From Blastococcus sp. CT_GayMR19 (GTDB taxonomy: Bacteria; Actinomycetota; Actinomycetes; Mycobacteriales; Geodermatophilaceae), in assembly GCF_004570385.1 (NCBI RefSeq), contig NZ_SPQL01000001.1, forward strand, positions 1 through 64,000: a DNA stretch of 64,000 nucleotides, in the 5' to 3' direction. Within the stretch, counting starts at the first letter, position 1. Each line of letters starts with the position of its first letter. A program made the position numbers and the translations under genes. The notes beneath the pieces are model-generated. The model ran no database searches. It saw nothing but the letters and a program-made list of their open reading frames with translations, and was not told where the DNA came from. Positions 1-7,309 of this stretch are shown in pieces.

Positions 1-304
1 CCCCGGTCGCGTACGCCTGCTGCACGGCCGGCAGCTCGTCCAGGACGCGGCCGGCCTCGACCAGCCGCCGGGCGGCACCCTCGGACAGCCGGGTGTGGGT
101 ACGCAGCCAGGAGGCCGTCGACTTCGTCCCGTCGTACTCGACGGCCTGGGTCAGGTCGGCGGTGCGCACCGCGCGGGTGAGCACGGCGGCCAGCTGGTTC
201 TGCGCGGCGACCAGGCTCCGGATCCGGTCCAGCTGCTCACCGGCCGACAGCTCGTCGAGGTCCTCGGCGGCCAGGGCGTCCAGCGCCGACAACAGCTCGC
301 TCAC
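1..304 (-). CDS. DUF222 / 13E12-repeat family protein (probable HNH endonuclease), 3' end beyond window
   Basis: About 101 N-terminal residues are visible. The GTG start at 304 follows a GGGAGGT ribosome site and gives VSELLSALDAL, then a helical segment with EYDGTKSTASWLR and ARRLVEAGRVLDELP. This is the N-terminal DUF222 pattern of the actinobacterial 13E12 family, whose members usually end in an HNH nuclease domain; that part lies outside the window, so nuclease activity is inferred. A -10-like TAAACT (337-342, minus strand) sits directly against a near-consensus LexA box (321-336). Induction after DNA damage is therefore likely, as reported for some 13E12 genes in M. tuberculosis. Confidence 0.8.
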   Translation of the reverse strand, partial: MSELLSALDALAAEDLDELSAGEQLDRIRSLVAAQNQLAAVLTRAVRTADLTQAVEYDGTKSTASWLRTHTRLSEGAARRLVEAGRVLDELPAVQQAYATG

Positions 305-320
305 GACACCTCCCGACAGT

Positions 321-336
321 TCGATCAGGTGTTCGA
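321..336 (-). promoter_or_regulatory. LexA/SOS box
   Basis: TCGATCAGGTGTTCGA matches the mycobacterial SOS box TCGAAC-N4-GTTCGA at 11 of 12 fixed positions. It abuts the -10-like TAAACT at 337-342 and lies 17 bp before the GTG of the DUF222 gene, which is where a bound LexA would block transcription. Seen: the sequence and its position. Inferred: LexA binding. Confidence 0.75.
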
Positions 337-479
337 AGTTTATCGGACGAGTGACCCTTCGGCCACATGAATGCGCAGGTCAGCGGCCTATACACAGATT
401 CGCGGCGGCCCTTGACAGCTGCCGGTGGACAGGTGGACAAGCGGGTTGATCCTCGGCCGCCGCTGGGCATCACCCCTCC

Positions 480-1133
480 ATGGCTCCCCCGATCAGCGAC
501 GCCGTCGTCGTCGACGTCCTGCGCCGTATCGACCGGCTGCTCGCCCCGCTGGTCGAGCGGCTCGGCCGCCCGCCTGCCCTCCCCCGGGCCGAGCGCGAGC
601 AGTGGTGGGCCGACCGGGTCTCCCGGGTGGCGGCCGGCGTCGCCGCGGCACCCCGGTTCGCCGGCAAGCTCGCCGACCTCCTCCCGCTGCAGAACACGGT
701 GGGGACGGCGGTGCAGTCGCTCGTCGTCCTCGGGGTCGCCGCCGAGCACGACGTCGACGCCCCGGCCGAGCGGGTGTCGTTGCTGGCCCGCGTCCTGCTG
801 GACCGGGACCTGCCGGCCGACCGCGTCGCACCGCTGCTGACCCGCGTCCAGGGGACCTACCGCGAGGACGCACTGGGCCGGGCCGACGAACGGAAGGGCG
901 CCCGCGGCACCGCCCGCACCCTCTGGCGGGCCGCCCGGCTGCTCAGCCGCATCGATGACGCCCTCGATGCCCGGCCGAAGGGCAAGCTGCGCCACCGCTT
1001 CCTGTCGAACCTGCCGGTGGTGGGCGTCCTGGGTGGCTACGCCGCCGAGCGCGAGGGGCTGCGCCGGGCGGCCGCCGAAGCCGCCGCGGTGCTCGAGGGG
1101 CGCGTCAGCGATGAGGGGCGGGCCGGCGAATAG
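480..1133 (+). CDS. conserved hypothetical protein
   Basis: 217 residues, rich in alanine, arginine and leucine, with no signal peptide or clear membrane segment. I do not recognise a named family. The N-terminal two thirds read as amphipathic helices (DVLRRIDRLLAPLVERL). The C-terminal third has a more hydrophobic stretch, RFLSNLPVVGVLGGYAAERE, followed by another helix. The start ATG has no strong ribosome site; a TTGACA hexamer at 412-417 could be a -35, but no good -10 follows it. It converges with metF. The function is unknown; the coding call rests on its length, G+C bias at third positions and the absence of a better frame. Confidence 0.65.
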   Translation: MAPPISDAVVVDVLRRIDRLLAPLVERLGRPPALPRAEREQWWADRVSRVAAGVAAAPRFAGKLADLLPLQNTVGTAVQSLVVLGVAAEHDVDAPAERVSLLARVLLDRDLPADRVAPLLTRVQGTYREDALGRADERKGARGTARTLWRAARLLSRIDDALDARPKGKLRHRFLSNLPVVGVLGGYAAEREGLRRAAAEAAAVLEGRVSDEGRAGE

Positions 1134-1193
1134 CCAGGGGGTCAGCGAGTAGCGGCGGGGCAGCGAGTAATGCGCCGTGAGCGGCAGGGCGCG

Positions 1194-2144
1194 TCAGCGG
1201 ATGGGCGCGGCGATCGCGCTGTCGCTCGCGGGCAGGACGTCCGGCTCGACGGCGGGGTCGGCGGCGAGGTTCGCGTAGACCTCACGCGTCGCCGTCGACC
1301 GGTTCATGGTGATGAAGTGGATCCCGGGCACGCCCTCGTCCAGGAGCGTGCGGCACAGCTCCGTGGCCACCTCGACGCCGAAGGCGCGGACCGCGGCCCT
1401 GTCCTCCGGCCGGTCGCCGTCGAGCTCCGCGAACCGGTCGGCCAGATCGGGCGGGAAGGCCTGACCGGAGAGCTGCACGATCCGGGTGATCTGACGTGCG
1501 CTGGTCACCGGCATGACGCCCGCGATGATCGGGACCTCGCACCCCCGCGACGCGACCCGGTCGCGCATCCGCAGGTAGTCCTCGGGGCGGAAGAACATCT
1601 GGGTGATCGCGAAGTCCGCCCCGGCCCGGCACTTGGCGATGAACATCTCGACATCGGAGTCGAAGTCGGGCGAGCGGGGGTGCCGCTCCGGGAAGGCGGC
1701 CACCCCCACGGAGAAGTCGCCCATGGAGCGGATCAGCTCGACGAGCTCGGCGGCGTAGTTCAGCCCCTCCGGGTGGGCGATCCACTCCGCCTGGGGATCG
1801 GCACCCGGCGGGTCGCCGCGCAGCGCCAGCAGGTTGCGCACCCCGGCCGCCGCGAGCCGGCTGACCAGGTGCCGCAGCTCGGCGACGCTGTGGTCGACCG
1901 CGGTCAGGTGCGCGAGCGGCGTCATCGTGGTGTCGGTCGCGATCCGCTCGGTCACCGACACGGTGCCCTCGCGCGTGGAGCCGCCGGCGCCGTACGTGAC
2001 CGAGACGAAGGAGGGGCGCAGCCGCTCCAGCTCGCGCAGCGCCGTCCACAGCTGCGGCTCGGCGTCGGGCGTCTTCGGCGGGAAGAACTCGAACGACCAC
2101 GTCGGCCGCTCGGAGGCGAGCAGCTCACGCACGGTCCGGGTCAC
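1194..2144 (-). CDS. metF: methylenetetrahydrofolate reductase
   Basis: 316 residues, the normal size for bacterial MetF. It reduces 5,10-methylene-THF to 5-methyl-THF with FAD as cofactor, supplying methyl groups for methionine synthesis in the cytoplasm. Family marks: FEFFPPKT near residue 20 (catalytic Glu), [10 protein letters not shown] near 52, the barrel strand [10 protein letters not shown] near 100 and [13 protein letters not shown] near 180. The GTG start at 2144 is preferred because a minus-strand TACCCT (2153-2158) lies 8 nt upstream, suggesting a leaderless transcript. It is divergent from the polyprenyl synthase, the arrangement seen at Rv2172c/idsA2 in M. tuberculosis. The open frame continues upstream, but that part is non-homologous. 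Confidence 0.93.
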   Translation of the reverse strand: MTRTVRELLASERPTWSFEFFPPKTPDAEPQLWTALRELERLRPSFVSVTYGAGGSTREGTVSVTERIATDTTMTPLAHLTAVDHSVAELRHLVSRLAAAGVRNLLALRGDPPGADPQAEWIAHPEGLNYAAELVELIRSMGDFSVGVAAFPERHPRSPDFDSDVEMFIAKCRAGADFAITQMFFRPEDYLRMRDRVASRGCEVPIIAGVMPVTSARQITRIVQLSGQAFPPDLADRFAELDGDRPEDRAAVRAFGVEVATELCRTLLDEGVPGIHFITMNRSTATREVYANLAADPAVEPDVLPASDSAIAAPIR

Positions 2145-2351
2145 GGCACATGAGGGTACGGCGGCCGGCGTAGTGGCCCCGAAGGCTCCCCGGCGCAGAA
2201 ATCGGCGCCTCGCTGCATCCGGCCGGCGGAGTTCCGGCGAAGAACCCGGAGCAGGCGGCGACGGATGGAGACCGGCATGACGATCACCCAGCACGCGGCG
2301 CCCTCCCGGCTCGGGAGGTCGCGCCCCGCCGGATCGGGCGATACTGACGTC

Positions 2352-3479
2352 GTGACCGTCGGGACCCAGCACCATGCGCCCGTCCCGGCACCCTCCCCTT
2401 CCCCGCTCGTGGCGGCCGAGCTCGACCGGCTCCGCGAGGCGGTGACCACGGCCCTCGACGGGTTCCTCGCCCGGCAGCGCGAGATCCTCGCGGCGATGGA
2501 CGCCACGCTGACGCCCGTCGTCGACGAGGTGGCCGCGCTGGCCGCGGGCGGCAAGCGGCTGCGGCCGGCCTTCGCCTACTGGGGATGGCGGGGCGCGCGC
2601 GGCACCGCGGATGCCGAGGACGAGGCGGCCGTGTTCCGCGCGGTCGCGGCACTCGAGTTCGTGCACGCCAGCGCGCTGGTGCACGACGACGTCATGGACG
2701 GCGCGCACACCCGCCGGGGCCGCCCGGCCACCCACGTCGGTTTCGCGAACCGGCACGCGGTCGAGGACCTCGGCGGGAACGGCGACCTGTTCGGCACGGG
2801 TGCGGCAATCCTCGTCGGTGACCTCGCCCTGGTCTGGTCCGACGAGCTGCTGCGCACGTCCGGCATCACCACCCCGGCGCTCATCCGGGCCCGCTGCGTC
2901 TGGGACACCATGCGGACCGAGGTCACCGCCGGGCAGTACCTGGACCTGCTGCGCGCCGCGGGCGGGCTCCCCGGCCCGGACGGCGCGCTGACCGTCGCCC
3001 GGTACAAGAGCGCCGGCTACACCGTCCAGCGCCCGCTCCAGCTGGGCGCCGCGATCGCCGGGGCCGGCCCCGAGGTGACCGAGGCGTGCACGGCGATCGG
3101 CCTGCCCCTCGGTGAGGCGTTCCAGCTGCGCGACGACGTCCTCGGCGTGTTCGGGAACCCGGCCGTCACCGGCAAGTCGGTGGACGACGACTTCCGCGAG
3201 GGCAAGCAGACACTGCTGATCGCCCTGGCCGAGGAGGCCGCGGACGACGCCGGCCGCCGGCTGCTCCGGGAGTGCCTCGGCAACCCCGACTGCGGCCCCG
3301 AGCAGTTCGACGCGCTGCGCCGTCTCCTGGAGACCACCGGCGCCCTCGCCCGCGTCGAGGAGCGCATCGCCGAGCGCACCACCCTCGCCCGCGCGGCCAT
3401 CGCCGCCGCGCCTCTCGCCCGCGACGCCCGGGCCGCCCTCGACGCGCTCGCCGTCGCGGCGACCACGCGTACCGCCTGA
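2352..3479 (+). CDS. crtE: geranylgeranyl diphosphate synthase (polyprenyl synthetase)
   Basis: 375 residues from GTG 2352. It condenses isopentenyl diphosphate with allylic diphosphates; here it probably makes the C20 precursor for the adjoining carotenoid genes. The first aspartate-rich motif is [16 protein letters not shown] and the second [12 protein letters not shown], with GGKRLRPA near the N-terminus. The start is ambiguous: ATG 2277 has a GGAG site and adds 25 low-complexity residues, while GTG 2352 has GATACT (2340-2345) 6 nt upstream, like the leaderless starts elsewhere here. It is 2 nt before crtI, so co-transcription is likely. It occupies the position of idsA2 in mycobacteria, so a wider prenyl role is possible. 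Confidence 0.88.
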   Translation: MTVGTQHHAPVPAPSPSPLVAAELDRLREAVTTALDGFLARQREILAAMDATLTPVVDEVAALAAGGKRLRPAFAYWGWRGARGTADAEDEAAVFRAVAALEFVHASALVHDDVMDGAHTRRGRPATHVGFANRHAVEDLGGNGDLFGTGAAILVGDLALVWSDELLRTSGITTPALIRARCVWDTMRTEVTAGQYLDLLRAAGGLPGPDGALTVARYKSAGYTVQRPLQLGAAIAGAGPEVTEACTAIGLPLGEAFQLRDDVLGVFGNPAVTGKSVDDDFREGKQTLLIALAEEAADDAGRRLLRECLGNPDCGPEQFDALRRLLETTGALARVEERIAERTTLARAAIAAAPLARDARAALDALAVAATTRTA

Positions 3480-3481
3480 CC

Positions 3482-4975
3482 GTGCGCACCGTTCCCGGGC
3501 GGACCGACCGGATCGTCGTCGTCGGCGCGGGTCTGGCCGGGCTCTCGGCCGCCCTGCGGCTCCGCGGCGCCGGCCGCGAGGTGACCGTGGTCGAGCGCGG
3601 CCCCGGCCCGGGCGGCCGGGCCGGCCGGGTGGAGCGGAACGGCTACGCCCTGGACACCGGCCCGTCGGTGTTCACCGCGCCGGAGATCGTCGCCGACACC
3701 CTGGCCGCGGTCGGCGAGAAGCTCGAGGAGCGGCTTCCCCTGCTCCCGCTCGAGACGACCTACCGGGCGCAGTACGCCGATGGATCGCACCTGGACGTGC
3801 ACGCCGACCCCGACGCCTTCGCCGACGAGGTCGCCGCCCTGTGCGGACCCGCCGAGGCCGCCGCGCTGCGCCGGTACCTGGCCGACCTGGCCGAGCTCTA
3901 CCGCCTGCAGCTCAGCACGTTCATCGACCGCAATCTCGACTCACCGCTCGACCTGCTGGGGCCGGAGCTGGTCACCCTCGCCCGGCGTGGCGGCTTCGGC
4001 CGGCTGTCCCGGCACGTCGAGCGGTACTTCGCCGATGACCGGCTGCGCCGGCTGTTCAGCTTCCAGGCCCTCTACGCCGGGGTGTCGCCGTTCCGGGCGA
4101 TCGCCGCGTACGCCGTGATCGCCCAGCTCGACATCGGCGCAGGGGTCTGGCACCCGGTGGGCGGCATCGCCGCGGTCCCCCGGGCGCTGGCCGCCGCCGC
4201 GGCCGACGCCGGGGTCACCTTCCGGTACGGCGCGGCGGTCGAGGAGCTCGAGACCTCGGGACGACGCGTCGCGGCCGTGCGGCTGGCCGACGGCGAGCGA
4301 CTGCCCGCGGACGCCGTCGTCGTCACCACCGACCAGCCGCACACCCTCGTGCCCGGGCTGCGCGGGCCCCGGCGCCCGCGGTACTCCCCGAGCTGCGTGG
4401 CCATCCACCTCGGCGTCCGCTCCGAACTGCCCGGTCAGGCGCACCACACGATCAGCTTCGGCGACTCGTGGCGCGGGGTCTTCGACGAGCTCACCCGCGA
4501 CGGCCGGCCCATGAGCGACCCGAGCCTGCTGGTCAGCATGCCGTCGCGCAGCGATCGCAGCCTCGCCCCCGAGGGCGGGCAGGTGCTCAGCATCGTGGCG
4601 CCGACGCCGAACCTCGACCGCCGCAGCGGCGGGAACCCGGACCTCGACTGGACGGCGCTCGGCCCCCGCTACCGGGACGAGGTGCTGGCCACCCTGGAGG
4701 CGCGCGGCTGGACGGGTCTCACCGGCGCGATCGAGGTCGAGGAGATGGCCACGCCGCGCGACTGGGCCGCCCAGGGCATGGCGGCCGGCACCCCGTTCGC
4801 CCTGGCGCACACCTTCAGCCAGACCGGTCCGTTCCGGCCCTCGACACTGCCGCGCCGCGGACCCGAGAACGTCGTCCTCGCCGGATCGTCGGTGCAGCCG
4901 GGCGTGGGCGTGCCCATGGTGCTGATCAGCGGGCGGCTGGCCGCCGAGCGGATCACCGGCGGCGGTGACCGGTGA
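3482..4975 (+). CDS. crtI: phytoene desaturase (CrtI family)
   Basis: 497 residues. A flavoprotein that introduces double bonds into phytoene, probably to give lycopene. The N-terminal dinucleotide fold [18 protein letters not shown] with the partner Glu and GGRAGR is at residues 9-48; [12 protein letters not shown] follows at about 55. The C-terminal FAD motif [19 protein letters not shown] is near 465. The GTG start lies 2 nt after the crtE stop and places the Rossmann motif where the family expects it; the longer upstream frame is crtE read out of frame. The number of desaturation steps cannot be told from sequence. Confidence 0.93.
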   Translation: MRTVPGRTDRIVVVGAGLAGLSAALRLRGAGREVTVVERGPGPGGRAGRVERNGYALDTGPSVFTAPEIVADTLAAVGEKLEERLPLLPLETTYRAQYADGSHLDVHADPDAFADEVAALCGPAEAAALRRYLADLAELYRLQLSTFIDRNLDSPLDLLGPELVTLARRGGFGRLSRHVERYFADDRLRRLFSFQALYAGVSPFRAIAAYAVIAQLDIGAGVWHPVGGIAAVPRALAAAAADAGVTFRYGAAVEELETSGRRVAAVRLADGERLPADAVVVTTDQPHTLVPGLRGPRRPRYSPSCVAIHLGVRSELPGQAHHTISFGDSWRGVFDELTRDGRPMSDPSLLVSMPSRSDRSLAPEGGQVLSIVAPTPNLDRRSGGNPDLDWTALGPRYRDEVLATLEARGWTGLTGAIEVEEMATPRDWAAQGMAAGTPFALAHTFSQTGPFRPSTLPRRGPENVVLAGSSVQPGVGVPMVLISGRLAAERITGGGDR

Positions 4976-5045
4976 GACGACGGTTGAGTGAGCATCGCAG
5001 CGAGGTCTGCGAGCGAGGAGCGGAGCGAACCCGGAGTCGAACAGA
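4976..5045 (+). repeat. dispersed repeat family 1, copy A
   Basis: The crtI-crtB gap carries GAGCATCGCAGCGAG at about 4992-5006, then GAGCGAGGAGCGGAGCG and CGGAGTCG. The same ordered blocks occur in reverse orientation at 6234-6301 and 19578-19634. This copy lacks the neat terminal inverted repeat of the other two. Confidence 0.7.
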
Positions 5046-5055
5046 TGGATGACGC

Positions 5056-6009
5056 ATGACGACGCTGCGCCCCCCGGGCACCCAGGCGGCCCGGCAGGAG
5101 GAACTCGACGCGGCCTACCGGCACTGCGCGGCCATCAACGCGCGGTTCGGCAAGAGCTACCACCTGGCCACCCGCCTGCTGACGCCCGACCGGCGGCCGG
5201 CGGTGCACGCGCTCTACGCCGCGGCCCGCACCGCCGACGACCTGGTCGACCTGCCCGGTCCCGACCCGGCCGGCGACCTCGCCGACTGGTCGCGGGCACT
5301 GCTGGCCGAGCTCGAGACCGGCTGGTCCGACGATCCGGTGCGGCTCGCGACGGTGCACACGTACCGGCGCTACGACATCCCGGTCGAGCACCTCGTCGAC
5401 TTCCTCGCCGCGATGACCAGCGACCTCGACGTCGACGGCTACGCGGACATGGCGGCGCTGGACCGGTACATGTGGGGCTCGGCGTCGGTGATCGGGCTCC
5501 AGGTGCTGCCCGTGCTCGGCACCGCCCCCGGCGTGGCCCGGAAGGAGGCCGAGCCGTACGCGATCGCCCTGGGCGAGGCCTTCCAGCTCACCAACTTCCT
5601 GCGGGACGTCGCCGAGGACATCGACCGCGGCCGGGTCTACCTGCCCGCCGACGCCATGGCCGCGCACGGCGTCACCCGCGAGCAGCTGGCGCAGAAGCGG
5701 CACGACGCGCGGTTCGCCGCGCTCATGCGGGAGATGGTGGCCGTCGTCCGCCGTCGCTACGACGACGCCGCCCCCGGCACCCCACTGCTCGCGCCCGAGT
5801 CGCGGGACTGCGTGCGGGCGGCCACCGCGCTCTACGGGGGCATCCTGACGGAGATCGAGCGGGCGGACTACCGCGTGCTCGACCGGCGGGTGTCGGTGTC
5901 CAAGCCGCGCCGCCTGGCGGTGTTCGCGCGCCGGTTGACCGCCGCCCAGCTGGCCAGGGTGAGGGTGACCATGGCGAACCCGAAGAGCAGGTCCTCCACC
6001 GGCGCGTAG
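5056..6009 (+). CDS. crtB: phytoene synthase
   Basis: 317 residues. It joins two geranylgeranyl diphosphates head to head into 15-cis-phytoene, the committed carotenoid step. Both aspartate-rich motifs are present: ARTADDLVD near residue 60 and LRDVAEDIDRGRVYLP near 183. It follows crtI after an 80-bp spacer filled by a dispersed repeat. The last 47 codons lie opposite the 3' end of crtYd; the final 20 or so residues are basic and read antisense to a conserved CrtYd segment. The true CrtB fold probably ends near residue 295, so the tail is likely dispensable. Confidence 0.93.
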   Translation: MTTLRPPGTQAARQEELDAAYRHCAAINARFGKSYHLATRLLTPDRRPAVHALYAAARTADDLVDLPGPDPAGDLADWSRALLAELETGWSDDPVRLATVHTYRRYDIPVEHLVDFLAAMTSDLDVDGYADMAALDRYMWGSASVIGLQVLPVLGTAPGVARKEAEPYAIALGEAFQLTNFLRDVAEDIDRGRVYLPADAMAAHGVTREQLAQKRHDARFAALMREMVAVVRRRYDDAAPGTPLLAPESRDCVRAATALYGGILTEIERADYRVLDRRVSVSKPRRLAVFARRLTAAQLARVRVTMANPKSRSSTGA

Positions 6010-6215
6010 GCGAGCCGCGGGCCCCAGATCGCGTCGGGGTCGTAGACGACGACGTCGAGGCCGGTGAGGACGCCGTTCATCAGCAGCTGGAAGACGATCA
6101 CGATCGCGTAGGCCACCCAGAACACCGGCCGCGTCACCATGCGGGTCCGGTAGACCGCCAGGTCGACGACGAGGACGCCGATGACCGCGAGCACCGCGAG
6201 AGCCGAGTAGCTCAT
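5868..6215 (-). CDS. crtYd: lycopene cyclase subunit (CrtYd type)
   Basis: 115 residues with three hydrophobic segments (about 5-22, 30-50, 78-96), the small membrane subunit of actinobacterial heterodimeric lycopene cyclase. APVEDLLFGFAMVTLTLASW near 72 is the family's conserved P-x-E-D/E-x-L-F segment. Its ATG overlaps the crtYc stop as ATGA, so the two are translationally coupled. Its 3' end overlaps crtB by 142 bp on the opposite strand. With crtYc it should cyclise lycopene; no lycopene elongase gene is visible here, so C50 pigment formation is not supported by this window alone. Confidence 0.87.
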   Translation of the reverse strand: MSYSALAVLAVIGVLVVDLAVYRTRMVTRPVFWVAYAIVIVFQLLMNGVLTGLDVVVYDPDAIWGPRLAYAPVEDLLFGFAMVTLTLASWAAVNRRANTARRRGLDTDTRRSSTR

Positions 6216-6631
6216 CGCGCTTCCATGCCCTTACCTGACTCCGCGCCCCGGTCCGCTCCTCGCTCGTTCCTCGCTGCGATGCTCCCGAGGCTGTCGTCAG
6301 GGGAAGCCGGATAGCCCGCGTCCCAGCCGGTCACCTTCCGCACCGCCTCCAGCGCGAGCACCGAGCACAGCGGGACGACGAGGAAGAACAGCACCTCCTC
6401 GACCGGGATGCCGCCGGGCAGCCGGACGCCGAGGGTGAGGGCGGCCGAGTAGTCCCAGTGGCCCTGCGCGATGGCGTAGAGGACCCAGGCGACGAAGACG
6501 ACGAACTCGGGGAGCACGGCCAGCAGGAACCGCCGCCAGCGGGCGTAGACCCGCACCCGCAGCACGAGCTCGAGGGGTGCGGTGACCACCAGGCAGCCCG
6601 CGAGCAGCGCGGCGTACGTCCAGGAGCCCAC
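6212..6631 (-). CDS. crtYc: lycopene cyclase subunit (CrtYc type)
   Basis: 139 residues from a GTG start, with three hydrophobic segments (about 5-22, 35-55, 78-97). IPVEEVLFFLVVPLCSVL near 75 is the conserved CrtYc counterpart of the P-E-E motif. It acts with CrtYd in the membrane. The last 30 residues (from about SPDDSLGSIAARNERG) are encoded by a copy of dispersed repeat family 1, so the C-terminal tail looks acquired by repeat insertion. It lies 42 bp after the Rv2175c-like gene and may share its transcript. Confidence 0.87.
   Translation of the reverse strand: MGSWTYAALLAGCLVVTAPLELVLRVRVYARWRRFLLAVLPEFVVFVAWVLYAIAQGHWDYSAALTLGVRLPGGIPVEEVLFFLVVPLCSVLALEAVRKVTGWDAGYPASPDDSLGSIAARNERGADRGAESGKGMEAR
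6234..6301 (-). repeat. dispersed repeat family 1, copy B, inside crtYc
   Basis: On the minus strand it runs CCTGAC ... GAGCATCGCAGCGAGG ... GAGCGAGGAGCGGA ... GTCAGG, bounded by a 6-bp terminal inverted repeat (6234-6239 and 6296-6301). It encodes the C-terminal tail of CrtYc. Confidence 0.75.
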
Positions 6632-6673
6632 GGTGTCAGCTTCCGCCCGACACGGCCGACCGGATGCAGCGGG

Positions 6674-6997
6674 TCAGAGAGCCAGCGCCTGCGCCCGGCG
6701 GGTGACCTCGGTGTGCCGGTCGTCGCGGAGGGCCTGGACGGGGGTGCCGGGCAGCGTGTCGTCCTCGCGGAATAGCCAGTCGAAGGCCTCCTGCTCGCTG
6801 AAGCCGCCGTCCTGCAGCACCGTCAGCAGCCCCGGCAAATGCTTGAGGATGACGCCGTCCTGCACGAAGTCAGCCGGGATCTTGCCGTTGCCGCTGCCGG
6901 GCACGGCCATGAGCTTCCGGTCGCGCAGCAGCTGGCGGACCCGGTTGGGCGAGGTGCCCAGGAGCTGGGCGACCTCCGCGGGCGTGAGCGTGTCCAT
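6674..6997 (-). CDS. Rv2175c-family DNA-binding protein
   Basis: 107 residues. The N-terminus, MDTLTPAEVAQLLGTSPNRVRQLLRDRKL, is a MerR-like winged helix-turn-helix; the C-terminal half is a small helical domain (LKHLPGLLTVLQDGGFSEQEAFDWLF). M. tuberculosis Rv2175c is a DNA-binding substrate of the kinase PknL encoded beside it, and here a PknL-like kinase is divergent just upstream. Thr3 and Thr5 near the N-terminus are candidate phosphosites (inference). Minus-strand TAGGCT (7006-7011), 8 nt before the ATG, suggests a leaderless transcript. Its target genes are unknown. Confidence 0.88.
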   Translation of the reverse strand: MDTLTPAEVAQLLGTSPNRVRQLLRDRKLMAVPGSGNGKIPADFVQDGVILKHLPGLLTVLQDGGFSEQEAFDWLFREDDTLPGTPVQALRDDRHTEVTRRAQALAL

Positions 6998-7309
6998 AGG
7001 GTGCGAGCCTATGGCGCGATCCGAGGGCCGTTCCACCGAGCCCGGATCACGGCACCGCCGGCCGCCACGTCGCGGCCCGGTCGTCGGAGATCGACGAACC
7101 TGGCGGGGCCGACGGCGTGTCGCGCATCCCGGCGGGCATGTGCCGCGCCCGGTCGCACACGATGGCGGTGTGCGGCCTGGGCGAAGTCCGATCTGTCGGT
7201 CGCTCCGGCGGAACGCCGCCCACCTGACCATTGGCCACACGGGCAACGGCGGCCCCCTGTACCGCGTGGTTTGCCGGTCCCGGCCCGCCCCCCTCCTACA
7301 CTCGGCCGG
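6998..7309. other. 312-bp divergent intergenic region
   Basis: No credible gene. It holds the two leaderless-type promoters, one at each end: minus-strand TAGGCT at 7006-7011 for the Rv2175c-like gene and plus-strand TACACT at 7297-7302 for pknL. I see no obvious inverted repeat or operator in the middle. Confidence 0.6.

Noticed and set aside
2265-2351. Extended N-terminus of crtE from ATG 2265 or 2277
   Set aside because: Not excluded, but the added residues are low-complexity, and a near TAnnnT box sits 6 nt before GTG 2352. Left as an alternative.
5868-6631. C50 carotenoid (decaprenoxanthin-like) pathway
   Set aside because: crtYc-crtYd type cyclases occur in C50 clusters, but no lycopene elongase (crtEb) gene is visible here, so only cyclic C40 products are supported.
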